This document shows, piece by piece, positions 1 through 6,559 of a DNA stretch of 33,011 nucleotides. Both the position numbers and the translations under genes were made by a program. Source of the DNA: Rikenellaceae bacterium (GTDB lineage: Bacteria > Bacteroidota > Bacteroidia > Bacteroidales > Rikenellaceae); assembly GCA_015059685.1 (NCBI GenBank), contig SUZW01000020.1, positions 1-33,011 of the forward strand. The letters are read 5' to 3'. A model generated the notes under the pieces. That model saw nothing but the letters and a program-made list of their open reading frames with translations. It made no database searches and was not told the DNA's origin. Each line of letters begins with the position of its first letter. The stretch's first letter is position 1.

Positions 1-91
1 CATTTCCCCTTGAACCAAAGTTACCTTTGGCAAGCTTCAAAACCTTTTTTCTTCTTGCGCGTGATGCGACAGCATTTACTGAACGTGGCAT
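1..91 (-). CDS. rplT: 50S ribosomal protein L20, N-terminal 30 residues (cut by window edge)
   Basis: L20 is a large-subunit protein that binds 23S rRNA and is needed early in 50S assembly. Only the first 30 codons are inside the window. The reverse strand reads [20 protein letters not shown] and continues with [10 protein letters not shown], the basic N-terminal extension typical of L20. The ATG at 91-89 is the only sensible start. It follows rpmI by 108 bases on the same strand, the usual rpmI-rplT order. The rest of the gene lies off the left edge, so nothing can be said about its integrity. Confidence 0.93.
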   Translation of the reverse strand, partial: MPRSVNAVASRARRKKVLKLAKGNFGSRGN

Positions 92-199
92 AGTTAAAAG
101 TTTTTGATGAGATTAACAGCGGCACGCTTCTCTCGTACTCTTTAGGGCTGTTTCACCTCGGTTAATAAAAATTGTTAATTGCGAAACTGTGATTAAAAA
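92..199 (-). promoter_or_regulatory. rpmI-rplT intercistronic leader, possible L20 control region
   Basis: This 108-base spacer is long for two genes that are usually close together. On the transcribed strand it contains AACAGC and, about 30 bases later, GCTGTT, which can pair around a purine-rich loop containing AAGAGTACGAGAGAAGC. In Firmicutes and enterobacteria L20 represses its own operon by binding leader RNA. Whether this spacer does the same is inference, because I cannot fold it or compare it with 23S rRNA here. Confidence 0.3.
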
Positions 200-394
200 T
201 TATTTAACCAACAATTTCAAAAGCTTTGGCTCGTCAACACTCGAAACGATGCCCGAGTGGCAGAGGTTACGCTTTTGCTTGGTAGTCTTTTTGGTCAGGA
301 TGTGACTGTGATAAGCGTGCTTACGCTTGATCTTACCTGTGCCGGTGAAAGAAAAACGCTTCTTTGCAGCGGCATTTGTTTTCATCTTTGGCAT
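200..394 (-). CDS. rpmI: 50S ribosomal protein L35
   Basis: This is a 64-residue, very basic protein beginning [20 protein letters not shown], the standard L35 N-terminus, with [13 protein letters not shown] following. The length is normal for the family. It is a structural protein of the 50S subunit. rplT follows on the same strand. Upstream there is a divergent lipoprotein gene instead of infC, which precedes rpmI in most bacteria, and a TACCTTTG -7 element lies 38 bases before the ATG. The pair therefore seems to be transcribed from its own promoter. Confidence 0.97.
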   Translation of the reverse strand: MPKMKTNAAAKKRFSFTGTGKIKRKHAYHSHILTKKTTKQKRNLCHSGIVSSVDEPKLLKLLVK

Positions 395-431
395 AATCGT
401 AAAAATGTTTAATTAGTTAATAAATAGCCCG

Positions 432-439
432 CAAAGGTA
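432..439 (-). promoter_or_regulatory. Bacteroidota -7 promoter element for rpmI-rplT
   Basis: The reverse strand reads TACCTTTG, a match to the TAnnTTTG -7 element of the Bacteroidota primary sigma factor, 38 bases upstream of the rpmI start. No convincing -33 TTG is seen at the expected spacing, so the call rests on the -7 match and the position. Confidence 0.5.
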
Positions 440-534
440 AGACTTTTTTTCGAGATAGCACACACTTGTACAAAATATTTTTCGATTTGTATAATAAATA
501 GGTATCAGAAGCCTCTATATTCAAAAAAAATCTC

Positions 535-542
535 TATCTTTG
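535..542 (+). promoter_or_regulatory. Bacteroidota -7 promoter element for the phosphoesterase lipoprotein gene
   Basis: TATCTTTG matches TAnnTTTG and lies 34 bases before the ATG at 577. The region upstream is AT-rich, with no clear -33 TTG. It is divergent from the rpmI promoter about 100 bases away. Confidence 0.5.
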
Positions 543-576
543 GCGCACTGAAAAATACACAAATAAAATATTAGAT

Positions 577-3231
577 ATGAAAAGATTACAACTTTTTGTG
601 GCTACCTTGTTGCTGGTGGCTTTGACTAACGCTTGCGTGCAGAACATCGAGGGCGTTGACACTTCGCTCGGCTATACCACCATCACAGTGGGTATGCCCG
701 AGAGCCGTACCTCGCTCGGTGCCAAAGACGAGAATGGCATCTACGCCATTTATTGGAGCGATGGCGATAAGATTGTAGCCAATGGCGCAGCTTCGAGCCG
801 TATGGATATTGGCGAGAATAAGAAGTCGGCAACCTTCCACTTCGAGGGCAGCCTGCTCGTTCCGCCTTATCACTTGACATACCCTTACACTGCAAATTCG
901 GCGTGTACGGATGGTAAGCCAACGGTTGTCTTTGCTGCAAATCAGGAGTATGTGGAAGGCTCTTTCGGTGTTGGCTACGCTCCGATGTGTGGCTATGTAG
1001 AGAGTGGCGAGGCCTCGATGCAGCACTTGGCAGGTGTGCTTCAATTTACCGTGAAGGGCGCAAACAGACTCTCGACAATCGAGATTATTGCCGAGGAGGG
1101 AAAGGTTTTGGCCGGAGAGTTTGATGTTGATTGCGAGAGTGGAACACTTACAGCTATCGAGAGTACAGCAACAAACAAGATTACCTACACAGCAAATCAA
1201 ACACTTACCGAAGATGGAACTGCTTTCCACATCACCGTACCGAAGGGCATTGAGGGTGTTTGTAAGGTTGTTTTGACCGACTCGGCAGGCCAGAAGATGA
1301 ACTTGAAGTGGACAGCATCGAATGTTTCGGCAGGTGTTGTTCGTGAGTTCACGCCATTCACTTTCAAGGGTGGCGCATCGTTTGAGTTGCAGGAGATGAC
1401 AAGCATCGAGGATGATATCGAGGCGGATAATAACGGTGAGTATCACGATGGCGTTTGGGGCTATATCAAGTATGACGATGGTGCTCCGGCAGTTGGTGTA
1501 TCGGTGTCGGATGGTTTCTCGGTTGTGCAGACAGACGAAAATGGTTTCTACCAATTTCCCGAGGGTGTAGATGACCGTACATATTATATCTACTACTCGA
1601 TACCTGCGGATGCAAAGGTTGTTGTAAACGATAAAAACTACCACACATTCTTCAAGAGGTACCTGCCTACACAGCGTTTCTACAACTTCAAACTCACAAA
1701 GATTACCAAGGAGAGCAACTTCTCGTTGTTTGTGATTGCAGATACGCACGGCTATACCGATGGAACAATCACCCGTTTGAAAAACGAGTGTGTTGCAGGT
1801 GTTCAGCGAGAGGCTGTAGCAAAGAGTGGAACGCCTTGTTATGCCATAATTTGCGGTGATATTGTATGTACAAGTACAACGAACAATAGCAGGGAGTGGC
1901 TACAAGCTACTAAATTTATGCCGTTGATGCGTGAAGCGTTTGCGCCAAAGAATACGGGTGGTGTGCCAACATTTTATGTGATGGGTAATCACGACCACGA
2001 AAGAACTCATTTCGATAACGCCTCAACCAATTATAGCGATTACGATTTGTTCAACTATCATGCACAGGATGCCTTTGAGCAAAACTTTGCTCCGGCAAAC
2101 TACTCATTCAATCGTGGCGATACCCATATTGTCTGTATGCGTGATATCTGGTGGCCGACGACGAGCCATACCGGCAATACAAGTGCAGGCGAAGATGGCG
2201 ATTTTACCGATGAGCAGTTGGCTTGGCTGACAGCGGATTTGGCGAATGTTACAACCGACAAGAAGGTTGTTCTTTGTGTTCATATCCCTCTCTCAAATTT
2301 GTACAACGAAGCATCTTGTCCAAATGTTAAGAAGGTTGTAGATTTGATTAAGGGCTACACCGAGCCACAGATATTTTCGGGTCATACCCATACAAACCGT
2401 GATGTTAAGGCAAACAGCACTAACTTTAGTTATAAGTGCCCTGTAAGCGAAAAGACTATTGTCGGCAACTGGGGTACGGGTGCAAGAACGACTGGAAACC
2501 CATCCCTCAAATGTATGGGCGATGGCGCTCCATTTGGTTTTGATATCTATGATGTTAGCGGAGCATCATTTACAAACCACTACTATGTAGATTGTACAAG
2601 TAACTTAAGTCACAATGTCAATATGGACTATGTGATGCGAGCATACCTCTCGACCGATGTATATGGTGGCGACTGTGATGGTAGTGAAACGGTTGCTCGT
2701 GATATAGAGTATTACTTCAGTTTTGCAAAATGTACATCTTCCATTTTCTCTTCCACTATGGTTGAGTATCTCCACGTGAATGTATTTAATGGTACACCTG
2801 ATACTTGGACTCTCAAACTATATATAAATGGCTCTTATGCAAAGGATTTGACTTGGGTAGCAAATTCGAGGACTAATGGGTGGAGTAGTCTTGATCCATC
2901 ATTGACTTGGGGCGGAGAACGAGGCGATGGAACATTCTCGTCACCTTGGTATCCTATTGGTCAAGATTATTGGAATATCTCTCCAAACAGCCAAGATTGG
3001 TGGTATATAGCCTACATAGCTAATGAATCAACCTCTACATCTACTCAGGTGATGAACAATTATTGCTATCACAAGTGGCATTGCAGTTTGACATCGGCAC
3101 AGGTGACTGCTATTCAGGAGGGTAACTTCTATGTTGAGGCTATCCATACCGAGTTTGACAAGACAAGAACATACACAACCAACAAGATTTTCGGCCAGGC
3201 AGACTATAACGGCTACATTAACTATAAATAG
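577..3231 (+). CDS. Multidomain lipoprotein with calcineurin-like phosphoesterase domain
   Basis: 884 residues. Residues 1-20 form a lipoprotein signal ending in LTNAC (Cys20), so the protein is probably anchored in the outer membrane or periplasm. Residues about 36-265 look fimbrillin-like (SRTSLG, then YWSDGDKIVANG). A short beta domain at about 290-375 (DGAPAVGVSVSDG, TDENGFYQF) resembles the MetallophosN module. The metallophosphoesterase core at about 383-610 keeps all expected motifs: D389-T-H391, GD at 427-428, GNHDH at 470-474, H569, and GHTH at 602-605. The C-terminal 270 residues resemble the MetallophosC module plus an extra Trp-rich region. It should bind two metals and hydrolyse a phosphoester, but the substrate is unknown. 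The apt-like gene starts 24 bases downstream. Bases of about 2700-3060 look more AT-rich than the rest, which may reflect a later domain addition. Confidence 0.85.
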   Translation: MKRLQLFVATLLLVALTNACVQNIEGVDTSLGYTTITVGMPESRTSLGAKDENGIYAIYWSDGDKIVANGAASSRMDIGENKKSATFHFEGSLLVPPYHLTYPYTANSACTDGKPTVVFAANQEYVEGSFGVGYAPMCGYVESGEASMQHLAGVLQFTVKGANRLSTIEIIAEEGKVLAGEFDVDCESGTLTAIESTATNKITYTANQTLTEDGTAFHITVPKGIEGVCKVVLTDSAGQKMNLKWTASNVSAGVVREFTPFTFKGGASFELQEMTSIEDDIEADNNGEYHDGVWGYIKYDDGAPAVGVSVSDGFSVVQTDENGFYQFPEGVDDRTYYIYYSIPADAKVVVNDKNYHTFFKRYLPTQRFYNFKLTKITKESNFSLFVIADTHGYTDGTITRLKNECVAGVQREAVAKSGTPCYAIICGDIVCTSTTNNSREWLQATKFMPLMREAFAPKNTGGVPTFYVMGNHDHERTHFDNASTNYSDYDLFNYHAQDAFEQNFAPANYSFNRGDTHIVCMRDIWWPTTSHTGNTSAGEDGDFTDEQLAWLTADLANVTTDKKVVLCVHIPLSNLYNEASCPNVKKVVDLIKGYTEPQIFSGHTHTNRDVKANSTNFSYKCPVSEKTIVGNWGTGARTTGNPSLKCMGDGAPFGFDIYDVSGASFTNHYYVDCTSNLSHNVNMDYVMRAYLSTDVYGGDCDGSETVARDIEYYFSFAKCTSSIFSSTMVEYLHVNVFNGTPDTWTLKLYINGSYAKDLTWVANSRTNGWSSLDPSLTWGGERGDGTFSSPWYPIGQDYWNISPNSQDWWYIAYIANESTSTSTQVMNNYCYHKWHCSLTSAQVTAIQEGNFYVEAIHTEFDKTRTYTTNKIFGQADYNGYINYK

Positions 3232-3255
3232 GTCACAAGCAATACTATTTACACT

Positions 3256-3819
3256 ATGATAGAGACACTTAAATTCTACAAAAACTTTCCGAAGGAGGGC
3301 ATCAACTTTATCGATATCATCCCTTTCCTGCAGTCGAAAAAGGCCTTTCGTGAGGTTGTCGAGGCGCTAAAGAAGGCGACTACAGCACCAAATATCGCTG
3401 CACCCGAGGCTCGTGCGTTCCTCTTTACGGCGCCACTGCTCTCGGAGCAGGATTGCAAGGTCGAGAATATTATCCCGATGCGAAAGAGTGGCAAGCTCCC
3501 GTTCAATGATGGCGACCTCGTCGAGGTGTGCATCGAGAAGGAGTACGGCTTCGATAAACTCTACTATCGCTTGAGCGATATCGCTGCGGGTGTTGCCGAG
3601 GGCGATACATTCTATGTAACCCTGCTTGACGATGTGTTGGCTACGGGTGGCACAGCGTTGGGTGTTGCCGAGTCGCTCGAGAAGCTCACAATCTACCGTG
3701 ACGGCAAACCTTACAAGGTCAAGATCAAGGAGTTTGTATTCTTGGTTGGCATTGCCGAGATACACGGCAAAGACCGATTGGAGAAGATTGCACCGGTGAC
3801 TGTGTTGATGGAGATATAA
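3256..3819 (+). CDS. apt: Adenine phosphoribosyltransferase family protein
   Basis: 187 residues, a usual length for type I phosphoribosyltransferases of the Apt group. The N-terminus (FPKEGINFIDIIPFLQ) is the Apt-type flap and hood region, and VTLLDDVLATGGTA at about 121-134 is the PRPP-binding signature. The family makes AMP from adenine and PRPP in the cytosol (purine salvage). The usual D-S-R-G-F segment is replaced by EARAFLF near residues 51-57, so base preference is less certain than family. It follows the phosphoesterase gene by 24 bases and may be co-transcribed with it. A long hairpin begins 11 bases after the stop. Confidence 0.85.
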   Translation: MIETLKFYKNFPKEGINFIDIIPFLQSKKAFREVVEALKKATTAPNIAAPEARAFLFTAPLLSEQDCKVENIIPMRKSGKLPFNDGDLVEVCIEKEYGFDKLYYRLSDIAAGVAEGDTFYVTLLDDVLATGGTALGVAESLEKLTIYRDGKPYKVKIKEFVFLVGIAEIHGKDRLEKIAPVTVLMEI

Positions 3820-3830
3820 AAAACACATAG

Positions 3831-3954
3831 AAAAAACGCATAGAGAGCGAATTTCTGCGTTACGCTCAATCCCCGAGACAGGAAAATACGCCAAGTATTC
3901 CCCAGCCTCGGGGATTTTCGCAAGCCTTGAACTTCATCTCTCTATGCGTTTTTT
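3831..3954 (+). repeat. Long post-stop hairpin element (variant B), downstream of apt
   Basis: A perfect 17-bp outer stem (AAAAAACGCATAGAGAG at 3831-3847 with its complement at 3938-3954) encloses a second perfect 10-bp stem (AATCCCCGAG at 3868-3877 with CTCGGGGATT at 3907-3916). The tip is AATAC-GCCAA-GTATT at 3885-3899. The right arm ends in six Ts, so it could also terminate transcription. The nested architecture and the GCYNA tip are shared with the elements at 5283, 8179, 16933 and 31132, although most stem sequence differs. Confidence 0.8.
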
Positions 3955-3964
3955 GGGGTTTGTC

Positions 3965-4296
3965 GGAACTCTGAAGGTGGTTGGTGGCGCAGGTAAATTA
4001 AGGGTTAGTAAGGGCTAGTAACGGCCAGTAAGGGCGAGTAAGGGTGCGCTAGAGGTTTTAGGTTGGTGGGGACTCTCGAGGTGGTTGGTGGCGCAGGTTT
4101 ATTAGGGTCGTTAGAGGCGTTAGGGTCGTTAGGGGAGCGCTTGAGGTTTTAGGTTGTCGGAACTCTTGAGGTGGTCGGGGCGCAAGTAAATTAAGGGTTA
4201 GTAAGGGCTAGTAACGGCTAGTAAGGGCGAGTAAGGGTGCGCTAGAGGTTTTAGGTTGGTGGGGGGGGGACTCTGGAGGTGGTTGGGGCGCAGGTG
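3965..4296 (+). repeat. Composite AGTAAGGG-type tandem repeat
   Basis: Three imperfect units begin with GGAACTCT or GGGACTCT at 3965, 4069 and 4159, and a fourth partial unit begins at 4267. Each unit runs ACTCT, GAGGTGGT, GGCGCAGGT, then a short array, then GAGGTTTTAGGTTG. In units 1 and 3 the array is of 10-mers (TTAGTAAGGG, CTAGTAACGG, CTAGTAAGGG, CGAGTAAGGG); in unit 2 it is 8-9-mers such as GTTAGAGGC. A run of nine Gs lies at 4261-4269. No coding potential is seen. Confidence 0.8.
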
Positions 4297-4471
4297 CAAT
4301 GGCATTGAATGGCAAGCGTTCGCTAACGCTCACTGAATGGCAATCGCTCCTGTTGGTCGCTGAATGGCAGGCGTTTACGCTTTTTTTGTTGCAACTTTCT
4401 GCGCTTTGCCATTAAGCAGTCGCAGACTGCGCTGCCATTAAGGGCGAAGCCCGTTTGCCATTCTATGCCAT
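4297..4471 (+). repeat. AATGGC-spaced mini-hairpin array, copy 1
   Basis: Small stem-loops alternate with AATGGC (left half) or GCCATT (right half) spacers: AGCGTT/AACGCT at 4315-4330, GCAGTC/GACTGC at 4416-4430, and GGGC-GAA-GCCC at 4442-4452. The two ends are imperfect inverted repeats of each other, so the whole 175 bases could form one large cruciform. A related array lies at 6257-6414. Confidence 0.7.
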
Positions 4472-4479
4472 CTTTGTTG

Positions 4480-4510
4480 CGCCTTGACAACCTTCAGAGT
4501 CCCCACCAAC
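4480..4510 (-). repeat. Inverted partial end of the AGTAAGGG repeat unit
   Basis: Read on the reverse strand this is GTTGGTGGGGACTCTGAAGG followed by a GGCGCAA segment, closely matching the left edge of the repeat units at 3965-4290. It closes the 3965-4510 block with an inverted copy of its own edge. Confidence 0.6.
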
Positions 4511-4516
4511 AAAAAA

Positions 4517-4544
4517 CTCTCGTCTCTCGTCTTTCGTCTCTCGT
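4517..4544 (+). repeat. Heptamer array (CTCTCGT)4
   Basis: Four 7-base units read CTCTCGT, CTCTCGT, CTTTCGT, CTCTCGT. The same order of units is found on the reverse strand at 18118-18146, upstream of mdh. A two-unit version lies at 4767-4780, just upstream of the smpB promoter. Confidence 0.85.
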
Positions 4545-4690
4545 CTAATCTCTCAACTTTTTGGCACTTTTTTTGCCCTATATTCGGGCAAAGGAGTGGT
4601 CGGAAAAAGGTAACTATCTTTATCTTTGATATGTTTACACATCTTTCTGTTATTTTCTGTTTGCACACCCCGGCCCTCCTTTTTTTCTTG

Positions 4691-4718
4691 CCATTAGCCG
4701 TTAGCCGTTAGCCATTAG
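4691..4718 (-). repeat. Heptamer array of the GCTAATG family, upstream of smpB
   Basis: Plus-strand units are CCATTAG, CCGTTAG, CCGTTAG, CCATTAG, the reverse complement of the GCTAATG family seen before tsaB, recR, trmH, glnS and the GSCFA gene. Here it lies 98 bases from the start codon and is inverted relative to the gene, unlike the leader copies. Confidence 0.75.
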
Positions 4719-4766
4719 CTCCGATTTTGAATAGTTGGACCGATTTTTTAATTAAAAATTAAAAAA

Positions 4767-4780
4767 CTTTCGTCTCTCGT
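4767..4780 (+). repeat. Two-unit CTTTCGT/CTCTCGT heptamer repeat
   Basis: A short member of the CTCTCGT family, preceded by a doubled AATTAAA heptamer at about 4749-4763 and followed by a T-rich stretch that runs into the smpB -7 element. Confidence 0.6.
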
Positions 4781-4790
4781 CTTTTTTTGT

Positions 4791-4798
4791 TATCTTTG
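4791..4798 (+). promoter_or_regulatory. Bacteroidota -7 promoter element for smpB
   Basis: TATCTTTG matches TAnnTTTG and lies 17 bases before the smpB ATG at 4816, implying a very short leader. It supports the downstream ATG over one at 4798, which overlaps the promoter element. Confidence 0.55.
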
Positions 4799-4815
4799 TG
4801 CGATATTGTGTAGTA

Positions 4816-5277
4816 ATGGCAGATTACAAAAAGATAAATATCCGCAACAAGCGAGCGACTTTCGACTACGAGATACTCGAGGAGTATGTCGCAGGCATTG
4901 TTTTGGTGGGTACCGAGATTAAGTCTATCCGCCTCGGCAAGGCCTCGATGGTCGATTGCTACTGCTACTTCGAGAAGGGTGAGCTGTGGATACGAGGTGT
5001 GAATATCTCCGAGTATGCGTGGGGTACCTGCAACAACCATATCCCCAAGCGTGACCGCAAACTCCTGCTCAACCGCAAGGAGCTTGCGAAGTTGCAACGC
5101 TCCTTGCAGGATAAGGGTTTGACGATTGTCGGCTTGCGACTCTTTTTGAATGAGCGAGGCTTGGCGAAGGTGGCAATCGGACTTGCCCGAGGTCGCAAGG
5201 CGTACGACAAACGAGAATATCTCAAAGCCAATGATGCCAAGCGAGAGATGGATCAGGCAATGAAGACTTACAAATAA
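4816..5277 (+). CDS. smpB: SsrA-binding protein SmpB
   Basis: SmpB binds tmRNA and delivers it to stalled ribosomes for trans-translation. The 153-residue protein begins [20 protein letters not shown], followed by [24 protein letters not shown], a hallmark of the family. The C-terminal tail ([22 protein letters not shown]) is the basic helix that enters the decoding centre. An in-frame ATG six codons upstream is rejected because the family starts at MADYKK and the promoter element overlaps it. No ssrA gene is seen in the window. A structured repeat starts 5 bases after the stop. Confidence 0.96.
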   Translation: MADYKKINIRNKRATFDYEILEEYVAGIVLVGTEIKSIRLGKASMVDCYCYFEKGELWIRGVNISEYAWGTCNNHIPKRDRKLLLNRKELAKLQRSLQDKGLTIVGLRLFLNERGLAKVAIGLARGRKAYDKREYLKANDAKREMDQAMKTYK

Positions 5278-5282
5278 AATGA

Positions 5283-5407
5283 AAAAATCGTTCTTATGAG
5301 TTCTTTTTGCACAAACCGTCGGACGCCAAATTCCTCACATAGGCTTACTATGCTGCGGATTTGTCGCCTAGCCTTGCACAAAAATAATCTCATAATCTCC
5401 GATTTTT
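5283..5407 (+). repeat. Long post-stop hairpin element (variant A, copy 1), downstream of smpB
   Basis: Nested stems are AAAAATCG/CGATTTTT (5283-5290 with 5400-5407), TTATGAG/CTCATAA (5294-5300 with 5389-5395), TTTTTG/CAAAAA (5304-5309 with 5379-5384), a looser inner stem around CAAAT/ATTTG, and the tip CATAG-GCTTA-CTATG at 5338-5352. It is homologous to the elements at 8179 and 16933. The second stem has a different sequence from theirs but remains paired. Confidence 0.85.
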
Positions 5408-5422
5408 GGGGTTGTTGAAAAA

Positions 5423-5452
5423 GCTAATGGCTAATGGCCAATGGCTAATAGC
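5423..5452 (+). repeat. Heptamer array of the GCTAATG family, tsaB leader (distal)
   Basis: Units GCTAATG, GCTAATG, GCCAATG, GCTAATA plus GC. It is in the sense orientation of tsaB, with a second array 20 bases further on. Confidence 0.85.
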
Positions 5453-5471
5453 AAGATGAAAAATAAAAAAA

Positions 5472-5506
5472 GCTAATGGCTAATGGCCAATAGCTAATAG
5501 CTAAAA
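5472..5506 (+). repeat. Heptamer array of the GCTAATG family, tsaB leader (proximal)
   Basis: Units GCTAATG, GCTAATG, GCCAATA, GCTAATA, GCTAAAA, ending 4 bases before the tsaB ATG, so it occupies the ribosome-binding region. Its internal ATGs open mini-ORFs of four or five codons (for example ATG GCC AAT AGC TAA). Confidence 0.85.
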
Positions 5507-5510
5507 AGAG

Positions 5511-6248
5511 ATGGCTTTAATTTTAGCAATAGAGACAGGAACCGATATCTGTTCGGTGGCGTTAGTTCGTGATGGCGAACTTGTGGCGTTGCGTGAGAGC
5601 GACGAGGAGCGCAACCACGCCAAGAAGATTGCCGTGTTTGTCGATGAACTTTTGCGAGAGTGTGGCGTAGCACCCGACGAACTCGATGCTGTGGCGGTAA
5701 GCAAGGGACCCGGCTCATATACGGGCTTGCGCATCGGTGTATCCTTTGCAAAGGGTTTGTGCTACGGACAGAATATCCCGCTTGTGGCGGTTGGCTCGCT
5801 CGACTCACTTGTCGAGGTGGCTCGAGAGGACTACGAGGCGGGTATTGTCGATGTCGAGAATTGGAGCGAGGCGACGCTCTGCCCGATGATAGACGCTCGT
5901 CGTATGGAGGTCTATACACAGACTTTCGATGCCGAGGGCAAGGCGCAGAGCGATGTCGAGGCGAAGATTATAGATGCGGAGAGTTTTGCTGCCGAGCGCA
6001 AATCGGGCAAGCCGTTTGTGATTTTCGGCAGCGGTGCAGCCAAGTGTGCCGAAGTTTTGGAGGGTGCAACACTTATCGAGGTTGTCCCTTCGGCACGAGG
6101 TATGGCACGATTGGCAGAACAGGCTTTTGCCGATGGCAAAACCGAGGATGTAGCCTACTTCGAGCCGTTCTACCTCAAAGATTTTGTGGTCGGAACAGCA
6201 AAGAAATCGCTGCTCGAAAGAGTAGCGGGAAATGGGAAACGGAGTTAG
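5511..6248 (+). CDS. tsaB: tRNA threonylcarbamoyladenosine biosynthesis protein TsaB
   Basis: TsaB partners TsaD in making the t6A37 modification of ANN-decoding tRNAs. The 245-residue protein starts MALILAIETGTDICSVAL, the ASKHA-fold phosphate-1 strand. It then has ERNHAKKI at about 33-40 and GPGSYTGLRIGVSFAKGL at 66-83, the strongest TsaB signature. Length is normal for the family. The start directly follows a GCTAATG heptamer array with AAAGAG just before the ATG. An AATGGC mini-hairpin array begins about 8 bases after the stop. Confidence 0.93.
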   Translation: MALILAIETGTDICSVALVRDGELVALRESDEERNHAKKIAVFVDELLRECGVAPDELDAVAVSKGPGSYTGLRIGVSFAKGLCYGQNIPLVAVGSLDSLVEVAREDYEAGIVDVENWSEATLCPMIDARRMEVYTQTFDAEGKAQSDVEAKIIDAESFAAERKSGKPFVIFGSGAAKCAEVLEGATLIEVVPSARGMARLAEQAFADGKTEDVAYFEPFYLKDFVVGTAKKSLLERVAGNGKRS

Positions 6249-6256
6249 CGTAGCAA

Positions 6257-6414
6257 AATGGCATTCGCTCGTTTCACTCGCTGAATGACAACGAATGGCA
6301 ATCGTTCGCTATTGCTCACTGAATGGCAAAGCGCCCGTCATTAAGCAGTCCAAAGGACTGCGCTGCCATTAAATGCCATTAAGGGCCTTGTGCCCGAATG
6401 TCATTCAATGCCAT
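6257..6414 (+). repeat. AATGGC-spaced mini-hairpin array, copy 2, downstream of tsaB
   Basis: Same design as 4297-4471: AATGGC spacers on the left, GCCATT spacers on the right, and stem-loops between. GCAGTCC-AAA-GGACTGC (6345-6361) corresponds to GCAGTC-GCA-GACTGC of copy 1, and GGGC-CTTGT-GCCC to GGGC-GAA-GCCC. Loops differ while stems remain paired. Confidence 0.7.
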
Positions 6415-6444
6415 AAAAATGGCGCAAAACTAAAAAGCTCAAGG

Positions 6445-6496
6445 CTAAAAACTAAAAACACTAACGCCTCTAACGCCCCTAACGACTCTAAACACC
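6445..6496 (+). repeat. CTAAAAA doublet and CTAACGCCY nonamer array upstream of fum
   Basis: Two CTAAAAA heptamers (6445-6458) are followed by four nonamers: CTAACGCCT, CTAACGCCC, CTAACGACT, CTAAACACC (6461-6496). The nonamers resemble the reverse complement of the GTTAGAGGC array in the second unit of the 3965 repeat. The remaining 63 bases before fum are A-rich with no recognised promoter. Confidence 0.65.
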
Positions 6497-6559
6497 GTGG
6501 TCGCAAGGAGCAACAACATAAAGGAACAATATTAACACAAAATAAAAACACTAAAAACT

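Noticed and set aside
249..275. tRNA-like string (GCCCGAGTGGC) on the plus strand
   Set aside because: It lies inside rpmI on the opposite strand. No acceptor stem, anticodon arm or T-loop could be placed around it.
4484..4711. Small open frames in the apt-smpB interval
   Set aside because: They are made of heptamer and composite repeat sequence and overlap on both strands, with no plausible start context or family.
3820..4815. Insertion sequence between apt and smpB
   Set aside because: Inverted edges are present, but there is no transposase frame and no target-site duplication I could recognise, so only repeat families are annotated.
5283..5407. Post-stop hairpins as integron attC sites
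   Set aside because: attC sites are also palindromes after gene ends, but the ends here are AAAATCG/CGATTTT, not RYYYAAC/GTTRRRY. The genes are housekeeping genes on both strands and no integrase is present.
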